The notes under the pieces: generated by a model
The model's database searches: none
Told to the model about the DNA's origin: nothing
Seen by the model: the letters and a program-made list of their open reading frames with translations, nothing else
NCBI GenBank assembly: GCA_964528095.1
Contig: CAZGSG010000115.1
Span: 1-16,974 of the forward strand
Direction: 5' to 3'
Length of the DNA: 16,974 nt
From: CAZGSG01 sp964528095
GTDB taxonomy: Bacteria > Bacteroidota > Bacteroidia > Chitinophagales > Chitinophagaceae
Translations under genes and position numbers: made by a program
Shown: piece after piece, positions 8,347-16,974 of the stretch
Layout: every line of letters begins with the position of its first letter
How positions within the stretch are numbered: position 1 is the stretch's first letter

Positions 8347-10593
8347 ATGCTTTTCCTGCTCCTGGGGGCTGTATTCAATACAGTCGGAGCACAAGACTTG
8401 CCCGCATTGCAAAAGATAAATAAAAAAGATTCCGTGTTGTTGCGCACGTTCTGTAAAAACCTGTACGTGGCCATGATGGCCGCGCAAAAACAGGCAGCGG
8501 AACTGGTGAAACCAGTGCCGGTATCCGCGCGCAAACCGGCATTTATACAGATAAAGGGAAGCGTACGTTATGATTTTATGTATCGTTCGTTTACCGATAC
8601 ACCATTTCTGCAAAAAGATTTTCAACAACATACCCTGCAAACAAACCTGCAGGTGACGATAAAAGAGAAATATCCATTTCGTGTAGCTATTGCAACTAGA
8701 GTAAGCAACTCGCCATTTTTCCGAAATTTCATGGACCTGAATTTCCAGTTTGACCGTTATGCTTTTAACCGGGATTATAAACAACAGCTATTAAAAAAAC
8801 TGCAGGAGCAATACAGGCAACATCCGGAGCTGGATATGGTGCAGGATGCGTTGAAAGAAAAGCTGGAAAAATATAATTCATTAAGAAGCCGCCTCAGTGA
8901 CCCCGATACGCGCGATCAGTTGGTAAAAGAAAAAGAGGACGAATATAATCGCCGGCTCGCAGCAGCTGGCCTGATACCGGCGATCGAAAAACCCGCTGAT
9001 GTATTACAGGCGCTGAATGAAAAACTGACGCATAAACCAGGTCGTGTTTCAAAACAACAGGAAACCATCGACTCTGTTAAAAACAAATACAGCGGATTTA
9101 TTGCAGATAAAAAAACAGAGCTCGAACAATTGCGGCAGCAGATCAGCCAATTACAGGCTAAGGCAGACAGTATAAAAAGATCATTTGATAAACAGTTGTC
9201 GCAGGTGCGGCAGTTGGTAAACAGGGCAGGTTCTCTTAGTGAATTAAAAAAGATAGCCCGTGATCATGCAATACCACAGGAACAGGAAAACCGGGCAGAT
9301 AAAATTCTTTCCAATATCAAAACACTGGGAGTAGGCCGTTCTGTGATCAATTATTCAGAGCTCACTGCAATGAATATATCACTAACCGGGATCAATATTG
9401 AATACAATCCCCGGGTATATATGGCATTTGCGGCGGGCAGGATCGACTATGGCTTCCGGGATTTTTTTGGCCGTTCGCGTACCATAACACAAAAAAAGCA
9501 ACAACTGCTGATGGGACGTTTTGGTCTTGGCAATATTGATAAAAAAGCAATTATTTTATCCGTATTCACCGGCAGGAAATATAATTACGCGCCATTGCGT
9601 ACTGACACGGTCAGCAATACGATCAGTCTCGCGGGCTATGCAGTAGAAACGATCTTAAAAAAAGACGAGAACACCAGTCTGCATCTTGAACTGGCCAAAT
9701 CAACGGGACCCGCTACAGGCGGCTTTAACGAAAACAAGGAACTTGGCAGCCTGTTACGTTTTAATACAAATCGAAATGTAGCTGTTCATCTGAAAGGACA
9801 AACCATGCTAAATGCTACAGGCACACGGTTGAGTGGTTTCTTTCGTAAATCGGGAAACCAATTCCAGTCCTTTAGTTTGTTTACTTATAACACCGATCAG
9901 TTGGCCTGGTTATTCAAAGCCGATCAATCCTTTTTAAAAAACAGGGTCGGCGTGATCGCTATGCTGCGACGCAATGATTTCACCAACCCGCTTGCGGAAA
10001 AAACATTCAAAACCAGTACAGTCTTTAAAAGTGTACAGGTCAACCTGCGGTTCCCCAAATGGCCATCGGTGAGTGCCGGGTATTATCCCGGATCCCAGCT
10101 ATATGTGATCGATCGCGAGCGTGCACGGGAGAATGTATATTATATTCTCAATGGAACTGTCATTCATCAATACAAGGCAGGCGGTATCCGAATGTTATCT
10201 TCTTTTATTTATAACCAGTACCAGTCAAGAGGTACCGACTCGGGTTTTATTGCTTACAATGGTACCAACTACCTGTTGTCTCATTCCCTTTTTTGGGATA
10301 AGCTACAGCTACAGGGGTCTTATGCATATACTCAACAGCCGGAGATGAACTATGGGGTAACGGAACTGAATGCAGAGTACAGTCCTGTAAAACTATTGCG
10401 TATTGGCGCTGGTGGCAAATACAATAAGATCATGAAGGGAAACAATTATTGGGGTGGCCGCGCACAGGTAGTGATCGATCTGCCTGCTATCGGAAGCATT
10501 CAATTACAATACGAAAAATCTTTTTTACCAACCATTTATCGAACGCTGTTTCCCGTGGAGATAGGCCGGGTATCCTGGTATAAAAACTTTTGA
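8347..10593 (+). CDS. Predicted outer-membrane beta-barrel protein with internal coiled coil
   Basis: A 748-residue protein. The N-terminus is a hydrophobic segment ending GAQ, consistent with a Sec signal peptide, but from the first ATG it has no basic n-region. Residues ~68-135 contain alternating polar/hydrophobic strands (KGSVRYDFMYRS, QTNLQVTIKEKYPFRVAIA). Residues ~143-310 are strongly charged and heptad-like (LKKLQEQ, KEKLEKY, ELEQLRQQISQLQAKA), predicting long coiled coils with a proline-containing break near 215-235. From ~335 to the end, amphipathic strands and turns recur, and the chain ends in SWYKNF, with the C-terminal Phe typical of outer-membrane barrels. I do not recognise a named family. 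The next gene starts 1 nt after the stop, so translation is probably coupled. Role inferred: outer-membrane export, anchor or assembly factor for the secreted products of this operon. It is not an obvious TonB-dependent receptor: no carboxypeptidase-like or plug domain was seen. Confidence 0.75.
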   Translation: MLFLLLGAVFNTVGAQDLPALQKINKKDSVLLRTFCKNLYVAMMAAQKQAAELVKPVPVSARKPAFIQIKGSVRYDFMYRSFTDTPFLQKDFQQHTLQTNLQVTIKEKYPFRVAIATRVSNSPFFRNFMDLNFQFDRYAFNRDYKQQLLKKLQEQYRQHPELDMVQDALKEKLEKYNSLRSRLSDPDTRDQLVKEKEDEYNRRLAAAGLIPAIEKPADVLQALNEKLTHKPGRVSKQQETIDSVKNKYSGFIADKKTELEQLRQQISQLQAKADSIKRSFDKQLSQVRQLVNRAGSLSELKKIARDHAIPQEQENRADKILSNIKTLGVGRSVINYSELTAMNISLTGINIEYNPRVYMAFAAGRIDYGFRDFFGRSRTITQKKQQLLMGRFGLGNIDKKAIILSVFTGRKYNYAPLRTDTVSNTISLAGYAVETILKKDENTSLHLELAKSTGPATGGFNENKELGSLLRFNTNRNVAVHLKGQTMLNATGTRLSGFFRKSGNQFQSFSLFTYNTDQLAWLFKADQSFLKNRVGVIAMLRRNDFTNPLAEKTFKTSTVFKSVQVNLRFPKWPSVSAGYYPGSQLYVIDRERARENVYYILNGTVIHQYKAGGIRMLSSFIYNQYQSRGTDSGFIAYNGTNYLLSHSLFWDKLQLQGSYAYTQQPEMNYGVTELNAEYSPVKLLRIGAGGKYNKIMKGNNYWGGRAQVVIDLPAIGSIQLQYEKSFLPTIYRTLFPVEIGRVSWYKNF

Positions 10594-10594
10594 T

Positions 10595-11665
10595 ATGATC
10601 AAACGTGTAGTTATTCTTTTATTTCTGTGTCTTCCGCTAACGATGCTTGCGCAGGTAACTGTCAGTATGCAATTACCGCCCGCGGGTCTTGTGCAGAAAG
10701 AACAATTATGGAATCTTGTGCTGGTCAATAACAGGCCGGAGACCATCGATGTCTCCTTGTTGCTGAACCTGCAGGATGCCAGCACAGGACAGGTAGTGCT
10801 CTCTGCTGTATCAGGTAACTTCCTGTTGCCAAAAGGAGTGAAGATGCTCAATGCGCAGGAACTGCAACCGATCCAGTATAATTTTTATTCCAATGAACTG
10901 ATGGGCACTTACCTGCCAATGGGTTCATATATAGCCTGCATCAGGGTAAACAGGAACATTATTGAAGGCACGCAGCCCATGGCAGATGAATGTGTGCGTA
11001 TTCATATTCAGCCGCTGAGCCCGCCCTTGTTAAATACGCCTTCAGACAGGGCTATTATACAGGGGCCATTTCCTCAATTCAGCTGGTTGCCACCGGCACC
11101 ACTGAATATGTTTGCTAATCTCAGCTACGAACTTACGGTAGCAGAAGTGCTGGAGGGACAATCGCCAACGGAAGCCATGCTGAATAATATTCCGGTTTAT
11201 AGTCGTGCTAATCTCAAAACAGTGTTTGATAATTATCCGCCAGGTCTTGCAAAATTGGACACTGCAAAGCAGTATGCCTGGCAGGTGACGGCGAATAACG
11301 GGATGCAGTATCTCGCCAAAACGGAAGTGTGGACATTTTCATTGCAGCAGCCTGCAGGCAACAAACGTACTGCAGGTAGTATCACCTATATGCAGGCAGC
11401 AGCAGCGGGTTCGCCATCGGGGCTTCAATTCATAGAAGGGCAGGACCTGTATGTGAAATATTATTCCTACGAAAAACCACACAGTACGCTCATCCGGATA
11501 CTTGGTGCAGATGGAAAAGCCGTGCAGGAACAGCAGCAGCAGGTAAACTATGGAGATAATTTTTTTCATATCCGGTTAAAGACGGCAACAAAGGGTCAGC
11601 TATACCGGTTCGAACTTACTGATCAGCAAAAAAATATTTATACGGTATCCTTTGGGATTAAGTAA
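10595..11665 (+). CDS. Secreted FN3-like protein of the operon
   Basis: A 356-residue protein with a clear signal peptide, MIKRVVILLFLCLPLTMLAQ. Residues ~21-140 form a beta-rich domain. Residues ~148-255 look like an FN3/Ig-type fold: PSDRAIIQGPFPQFSW, SYELTVAEV, GQSPTEAMLNN, then QYAWQVTA and VWTFSLQ at the end. This pattern resembles the so-called TANFOR domain of Bacteroidota surface proteins; I say this from memory and am unsure. A C-terminal beta domain (~265-356) follows a small Ala/Gly-rich linker. The start lies 1 nt after the upstream barrel gene and the stop 21 nt before the giant gene, so the three are almost certainly one operon. Probable role: periplasmic or surface adaptor between barrel and giant protein. 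That is inferred from position only; no enzyme motif is visible. Confidence 0.75.
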   Translation: MIKRVVILLFLCLPLTMLAQVTVSMQLPPAGLVQKEQLWNLVLVNNRPETIDVSLLLNLQDASTGQVVLSAVSGNFLLPKGVKMLNAQELQPIQYNFYSNELMGTYLPMGSYIACIRVNRNIIEGTQPMADECVRIHIQPLSPPLLNTPSDRAIIQGPFPQFSWLPPAPLNMFANLSYELTVAEVLEGQSPTEAMLNNIPVYSRANLKTVFDNYPPGLAKLDTAKQYAWQVTANNGMQYLAKTEVWTFSLQQPAGNKRTAGSITYMQAAAAGSPSGLQFIEGQDLYVKYYSYEKPHSTLIRILGADGKAVQEQQQQVNYGDNFFHIRLKTATKGQLYRFELTDQQKNIYTVSFGIK

Positions 11666-11686
11666 AAAACTCAATTCAGGTTTCTT

Positions 11687-14600
11687 ATGATCCAGTTATT
11701 ATCCAGGTATCAGCAACAGGTCGCGTATTGTTTACTGCTGATATTTATACTGACCCTCGCACCGGCATCGTATGGTAATAGGGCCAGGCATGGGCGTTAT
11801 CATCCTGCTTCCGAAAAATTTGTGGTCAGTATTCCACCCTCACGGAATATTGATAGGCCTGCACCATTGCCGGCTGTGGCTACAGAAACAGAGAAGGCTG
11901 ATATCGGTGGCCCAAGTCAGCCGGAGATGGCTTCTTTTAAATCCGTTGGCACGGACAATATGGTCAATCTTTTTACAGGTGATTTCAGTTACAATATTCC
12001 ATTGATGGACGTAGGCGGCTATCCTGTCAATATATTCTATGATGGGGGTATCACCATGGAACAGGAAGCCAGTTGGGTTGGCCTGGGATGGAATATCAAT
12101 CCCGGTACAGTGAGTCGTAATATGCGTGGAGTTCCCGATGATTTTAACGGGGAGGATAAACTGAAACAGACCCAGAAAATGAAAACCAATAAGACCTGGG
12201 GTTTTAATATGGGAGCGGATCTCGAATTATTCGGAAAAAAGAACTTTGAAATGTTCGAGGGCAAGGCAGGTGCCGGTATGGGGCTGTCTTTTAATAACTA
12301 CCTCGGACCTGCTTACAATATCGGGTTAAAAGGATCCACCGGTCTGCAGATCGCGACACTGGGGCCGGCAGAAAAAACGGCTGTGAAGCTGGGTGGGGGA
12401 CTTAATATCGATATCAATTCACGTACCGGTGTCACGTTTGCTCCCTCTTTATCACTGACCGCTACTTCATTTATAAAAGATAAACAGCTGTCGAACGGGC
12501 TCTCGCTTTCCACGGGCTATAATTCGCGTAACGGTATCCGTTCATTACAATTAAGTGAGCAGACAAGTTTTGGGAAAAAAAATAAACAATATGGGGCCAT
12601 GGGTGCTACGCTTTATTCGTCTACGATCAGTTTTGCCCGGCCAAGCTATATTCCCACGATCCGGATGCCGCTTACCAATACGGCAATCTCCGGGCATTTC
12701 CAGGTAGGTGGCTCGATATTTAATGTTTTTGTTTCCGGAGAAGTTGAACTGTTTCTTCAAAAATCCGAGGTAGCCGACAGGGATACCCTGCAGCAAAAAC
12801 CATTGATAGGGTATCTCTATTACGATCTTGCAAAAAATGATCCCAATGCCGTAATGGATTTTACCCGCTATAATGATCGGGAAGTGATGCCCAATACACC
12901 AGTGATCTCGGCGCCGCAGTATAGTTATGATGTATTTTCCATACAGGGCGAAGGTACCGGTGGTAGTGTAAGGGCATACCGCAACGACCTGGGTTATGTA
13001 CGGGATAATTATAGCAGTACAAAAGATAAAAGCAGTGGGGGTGGTCTGGATATCGGTCCTCCAGGGCATTTCGGTGGCAATGTGAACCTGATCAAAACAC
13101 CTTCTACTATTGGTGAGTGGAAAAATGGTAATAAACTTCGCAGTACCGCCGGTTTTCAAAAATCAGCAGGGTTGCATGAAAAAGTATATTTCAGAAACCC
13201 CGGGGAAACGACTGTACTGAATGAAGGTCAGTTTGACCGGATAGGCGGCACCGACCTGGTGCGGTATAAACTCGGGGGCAGTAATGCAGGACCAACGATA
13301 GAACCCGTACTTGAACGATTTGACAAAGAAAAAAAACTGATCGGTACGGCTAATACATTAATGTCCGCCTCAACTGCAAGACAGAAAAGATCACAGGTGA
13401 TCAGTTTCCTAACAGCAGAAGAAGCTACAGCTGCGGGCCTTGATAAAACATTACGTTCTTTTCATACCATGCAGGAGAATGAACCGGGTTTTGTATTGTA
13501 TGATGAGATAGCAAGGGTGAGTGAATTTCGCAAAAAACATCATATCTCACAGGTGAACGTAACGGAAAGCAATGGCCGCAGGTATGTATATGGCGTACCG
13601 GTATATAATACGATACAAAAAGATTTCTCCTTCTCTGTCTCCGGCACAGAATCGGATCCGGACAGGGTAGATATCGATCCAGGAGAAATGTTTGCCAACT
13701 CACCTTTACTGGCGGACCAGAGCCGGCGCGATGGTTATGTGAACATCACCGAAACACCTGCGTATTCGCATTCTTTCCTTTTATCCGGTTTATTGTCCAA
13801 TGATTATGTGGATGTGAGCGGTGATGGCATCAGCGATGATGACCTGGGAGATGCCGTGAAATTCAATTACACAAAGATCGACGGGGTGCATAAATGGCGC
13901 ACACCTTTGTCCACTACCAACCAGGCCAATTTTAATGCAGGCAATCTTACCGAAGTAAAAGATGATAAGGGGATCGTTTCCTATGGCGAACGGGAATCCT
14001 GGTATTTACAGTCCATCGAATCAAAAACAATGATCGCTGTTTTCACCCTTGCAGAGCGTGAAGATGGCAATGGTCCCAAATCAAAGGATGGAGGAGTGAA
14101 CACCAGTGATAATTCATTAAAGCGGCTTAACAAGATTGATCTGTACAGTAAAGCGGACTATTATAAAAATGGGGTAGTGGCGGCAAAGCCGGTAAAGACC
14201 GTACATTTTGTATATAACTATAAACTTTGTGCCGGCACACCCGATAAAACCACCACGGGGCAGGGTAAACTGACATTGGAAAGTATCTACTTTACCTTCA
14301 ACGGGCAGAACAAGACGAATAAAAACAAGTATCTTTTTGATTACGGCAATACCGATGAGGCAGCGGATAATCCCGCATATGAATTTGGTGGCTCCGACCG
14401 ATGGGGTAATTACAAGCCGCGTTCCATGAACCCCAAAGACCAATCACTGCAACCTGTTAAAAATTCAGAGTTTCCCTATAGTATCCAGGACAAGACACAA
14501 AAAACAGTCATCGATCAGCAGGCAGCGGCCTGGGCATTGAAAAAGATCCTGCTTCCTTCCGGCGGACAGATCGAAGTTAATTATGAGTCGGATGATTACG

Positions 14601-16974
14601 CGTTTGTACAGGACAAACGCGCGGCGGTAATGATGCAGCTGGCAGGGTTTGGGAAAAACGAATCTACCATCGGCAACAGTCTTTTCGATTTCAACGGACT
14701 GAATATGATCGAGAATAATTTTGTATTTATCAAAGTGCCCGAACCCTGTGTGAACAAGAATGCAGTTTGGGAGAAATACCTCAGGGGCATGGAGCAGTTT
14801 TGTTTCCGTTATGCGGTACAAATGCCAAAAGGAACAGAGATCCTCACCTCGTACGCTTTTATACTGGATTATGGCCGTTATGATGATACGCGGATCTGGC
14901 TAAAATTAAAACCCGTGGAGGGAATGAGTCCCCTGGCGCTTACCGCCATCGAATACCTGCGACAGCAACTGCCCGGGCAGGCATTTCCCGGTTATGATAT
15001 ATCGGGAGAACCTGCATTGCAGCAAATGGTGGGCATGATGCAAGGAATGTTCACTGCATTGAACACCGCATTCAAAGGACCGGTAAAGTATCTCCGCGAA
15101 AAATCGCTGGCCAGGATCGTGGACATGTCTCGCTCCTTTGTACGACTCAATGATCCCGATGGATATAAGTATGGAGGAGGACAGCGCGTAAGATCGGTGC
15201 GACTGAAAGACAACTGGAAAAAAATGACCGGGCAGGACACAGCTGTATACGGCCAGGAGTATTTTTATGAGACCACCGAACTCTTTAATGGCGTCGAGCG
15301 CAAGATCAGCAGTGGTGTAGCATCCTACGAACCCGGTATCGGGGGCGAAGAAAATCCGTTTCAAACAATGATACAGGTGGCGGATAAAATACCACTTGGA
15401 CCTACTTCTTTTGGTGCAGTGGAAATGCCGGTGCTGGAAGCATTTTTTCCGGCCCCTGTTGTTGGATATAGCAAGGTCACTGTGCGATCTATACAGCGTG
15501 GCAATATTCCTTCCGGTAAAAAAACAAGATCGGGTGTTGGTAAACAGGTTACGGAATTTTATACAGCCAAAGACTATCCCGTCTATTTTTCTCATACGGC
15601 GCTTGATCCCTCTGCTGATAAACAGGAACATGATGCTTCTTTATTAAAGTTCTTTTATAAATATGCGCTGGACAGGCGGGCGATCTCGCAGGGCTTTCTT
15701 GTCGCGACCAATGATATGCATGGAAAACTGAAAGCACAGTATTCGTATGCGGAGACCGATCTTAATACGCCGATCAGTTATACCCAGCATTTTTACCGCA
15801 ATACCGGCAGCGCCGGGCTCGACGATAAATTTGATTTTGTGCATAAGGGTGGTACAATAACCACTGGTAATATGGGTATCGATATTGAACTAATGACAGA
15901 TACCCGCGAATTTTCAACAAAGAGCACTTCAAGAGAAGTTCAGGCACAGGTCGAAAGCACTACCATAGTGATTCCAGCCTGGGTGCCCTTTATCTGGCCG
16001 GTGTTCGGTGAAAGCGAAAATACCTATCGGGCAGTTACCACTACCAAGGTGATCAACTATCATGGTATACTCGAAAGCATAAAGGTGATGGACAAGGGTA
16101 GCGTGGTCACCACGAACAATCTTGTGTATGACGCGGAAACCGGCAATGTGGTCGTGAATCAAACCAATAATGAGTTCAGGGAACCTGTTTATTCTACCAG
16201 CTACCCGGCATACTGGGCATACAGTGGTATGGAACCCGCTTCACGTAATATCGACGCTATCTACCATCATATCAATTTCAAAGACGGGCGTATTGTATCG
16301 GGCATTTTGACGGATGATCTTAAAACGATCTTCGAAAGCGGGGATGAACTGTTTCTTTTGGAGCCGGGTGGCACACCGGTTGATGTGTGTGCGGCAAAAC
16401 TGCCTTCCGGTAGCGGACCTTTATTATGGGCATTTGATAAGAACAAACCCGCGAGTTCACTTACTGATATCAACCCTGAATTTATTTTTATCGATGCGAT
16501 AGGAAAATTATACACTAAAGACAATGTGAGCTTTCGTATCATTCGCAGTGGTAAACGTAATATGCTTGACGCGGTGGCAGGTTCTGCCATATCAAGCGTA
16601 AGCCCGGTAACGGGCACCACTACCCGCACACTGGCGATCGGAATAAGTAGCAAGGTGGTGAATGCAAGCGCGGTAGAATACCGTGAGAACTGGCAAACTG
16701 ACAATGAAGTGATCCGGAAATACCGCACCGAATATGATCCCGAGACGTGTATCACACAGGAACTGCAGGATTGTAATGGATACCTTGAAAAAGTGGTCAA
16801 TCCATATCGCAAGGGACTCATTGGTAATTTCAGGCCCTATCGCAGCCTGGTATTTTATGGAGAGCGGAAAGAAAAAACCGATCTGAGTACAGCCACCAAT
16901 ATTGCGCAAAACGGATTTCTTGACAACTTCAAATTATACTGGGATTTTAATGGTGATGATAACCTGGTGCCGGA
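11687..16974 (+). CDS. Giant exported SpvB/Rhs-like protein, 5' part (runs off right edge)
   Basis: The frame stays open from the ATG at 11687 to the last base: 1762 codons plus two bases, with no stop. A signal peptide occupies residues ~1-30 (hydrophobic YCLLLIFILTLAPASYG). At 94-135 the sequence has NLFTGDFSYNIPL, then SWVGLGWNINPG, followed by SRNMRG. This order (YS/YN-PI/PL, then LGW, then a single R) parallels the SpvB/TcaC N-terminal domain of Rhs/Tc-type proteins and, from memory, is common in very large Bacteroidota cell-surface proteins. Residues ~171-295 are Gly-rich alternating strands. At 709-719, DVSGDGISDDD looks like an EF-hand-type calcium loop. PSGGQIEVNYESDDY (957-971) and a GGGQRVR stretch (~1162-1168) are motifs I recall as conserved in this family. 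No YD/Rhs repeats are seen yet; they or a C-terminal effector domain may lie downstream. Third gene of the operon starting at 8347. Function unknown: adhesin, polymorphic toxin or structural surface protein are all possible. Confidence 0.85.
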   Translation, partial: MIQLLSRYQQQVAYCLLLIFILTLAPASYGNRARHGRYHPASEKFVVSIPPSRNIDRPAPLPAVATETEKADIGGPSQPEMASFKSVGTDNMVNLFTGDFSYNIPLMDVGGYPVNIFYDGGITMEQEASWVGLGWNINPGTVSRNMRGVPDDFNGEDKLKQTQKMKTNKTWGFNMGADLELFGKKNFEMFEGKAGAGMGLSFNNYLGPAYNIGLKGSTGLQIATLGPAEKTAVKLGGGLNIDINSRTGVTFAPSLSLTATSFIKDKQLSNGLSLSTGYNSRNGIRSLQLSEQTSFGKKNKQYGAMGATLYSSTISFARPSYIPTIRMPLTNTAISGHFQVGGSIFNVFVSGEVELFLQKSEVADRDTLQQKPLIGYLYYDLAKNDPNAVMDFTRYNDREVMPNTPVISAPQYSYDVFSIQGEGTGGSVRAYRNDLGYVRDNYSSTKDKSSGGGLDIGPPGHFGGNVNLIKTPSTIGEWKNGNKLRSTAGFQKSAGLHEKVYFRNPGETTVLNEGQFDRIGGTDLVRYKLGGSNAGPTIEPVLERFDKEKKLIGTANTLMSASTARQKRSQVISFLTAEEATAAGLDKTLRSFHTMQENEPGFVLYDEIARVSEFRKKHHISQVNVTESNGRRYVYGVPVYNTIQKDFSFSVSGTESDPDRVDIDPGEMFANSPLLADQSRRDGYVNITETPAYSHSFLLSGLLSNDYVDVSGDGISDDDLGDAVKFNYTKIDGVHKWRTPLSTTNQANFNAGNLTEVKDDKGIVSYGERESWYLQSIESKTMIAVFTLAEREDGNGPKSKDGGVNTSDNSLKRLNKIDLYSKADYYKNGVVAAKPVKTVHFVYNYKLCAGTPDKTTTGQGKLTLESIYFTFNGQNKTNKNKYLFDYGNTDEAADNPAYEFGGSDRWGNYKPRSMNPKDQSLQPVKNSEFPYSIQDKTQKTVIDQQAAAWALKKILLPSGGQIEVNYESDDYAFVQDKRAAVMMQLAGFGKNESTIGNSLFDFNGLNMIENNFVFIKVPEPCVNKNAVWEKYLRGMEQFCFRYAVQMPKGTEILTSYAFILDYGRYDDTRIWLKLKPVEGMSPLALTAIEYLRQQLPGQAFPGYDISGEPALQQMVGMMQGMFTALNTAFKGPVKYLREKSLARIVDMSRSFVRLNDPDGYKYGGGQRVRSVRLKDNWKKMTGQDTAVYGQEYFYETTELFNGVERKISSGVASYEPGIGGEENPFQTMIQVADKIPLGPTSFGAVEMPVLEAFFPAPVVGYSKVTVRSIQRGNIPSGKKTRSGVGKQVTEFYTAKDYPVYFSHTALDPSADKQEHDASLLKFFYKYALDRRAISQGFLVATNDMHGKLKAQYSYAETDLNTPISYTQHFYRNTGSAGLDDKFDFVHKGGTITTGNMGIDIELMTDTREFSTKSTSREVQAQVESTTIVIPAWVPFIWPVFGESENTYRAVTTTKVINYHGILESIKVMDKGSVVTTNNLVYDAETGNVVVNQTNNEFREPVYSTSYPAYWAYSGMEPASRNIDAIYHHINFKDGRIVSGILTDDLKTIFESGDELFLLEPGGTPVDVCAAKLPSGSGPLLWAFDKNKPASSLTDINPEFIFIDAIGKLYTKDNVSFRIIRSGKRNMLDAVAGSAISSVSPVTGTTTRTLAIGISSKVVNASAVEYRENWQTDNEVIRKYRTEYDPETCITQELQDCNGYLEKVVNPYRKGLIGNFRPYRSLVFYGERKEKTDLSTATNIAQNGFLDNFKLYWDFNGDDNLVP

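Noticed and set aside
8347..10593. TonB-dependent receptor (SusC-like) for the barrel gene
   Set aside because: No carboxypeptidase-like N-terminal domain, TonB box or plug domain is visible, no SusD-like gene is adjacent, and the coiled-coil insert is not typical of that family.
14906..15631. 241-codon minus-strand open frame
   Set aside because: It lies wholly antisense inside the giant gene, whose translation has conserved motifs. The Cys/His/Arg-rich antisense product looks like a shadow. The 202-codon minus frame at 12551-13159 is rejected for the same reason.

Overview
The window looks like part of a draft genome or metagenome contig from the phylum Bacteroidota, probably the Chitinophagaceae or a close relative. 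This is inferred from the protein families, from signal peptides ending in a typical '...AQ', from the absence of strong Shine-Dalgarno sequences, and from large modular secreted proteins. No ribosomal or other taxonomic marker gene is present. A run of ten Ns at 2484-2493 marks an assembly gap.

Layout. Bases 1-424 hold no convincing gene, but contain a clear inverted repeat built on an 11-bp tandem unit (125-202). A single minus-strand gene (425-1156) encodes an unrecognised three-helix membrane protein. A roughly 950-bp AT-rich non-coding stretch follows (1157-2104). Its last 100 bases carry two perfect palindromes (2004-2019 and 2069-2087) just upstream of the next gene.

From 2105 to the right edge every gene is on the plus strand, and each full or visible N-terminus looks exported. 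Two tandem multidomain SGNH/GDSL-type hydrolases come first (2105-5066, broken by the N gap, and 5320-8205). They are divergent paralogs with the same N-terminal module, catalytic domain and FN3-like linker, followed by shuffled PKD-like and beta-sandwich modules. A tight three-gene operon follows: a predicted outer-membrane beta-barrel with an internal coiled coil (8347-10593), a secreted 356-residue protein with an FN3-like domain (10595-11665, 1 nt after the barrel), and the first 1762 codons of a giant exported protein (11687 to the right edge, 21 nt further on). The giant protein has an SpvB/Rhs-like N-terminal signature.

Reading of the whole. The plus-strand block looks like a cell-surface module: two secreted esterase-like enzymes with probable carbohydrate- or protein-binding modules, next to an outer-membrane barrel and accessory protein that may export or anchor the giant protein. 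That the block works as one system is inferred from gene order, strand and spacing. No function can be proven from sequence alone. No tRNA, rRNA, CRISPR array or insertion sequence was found.
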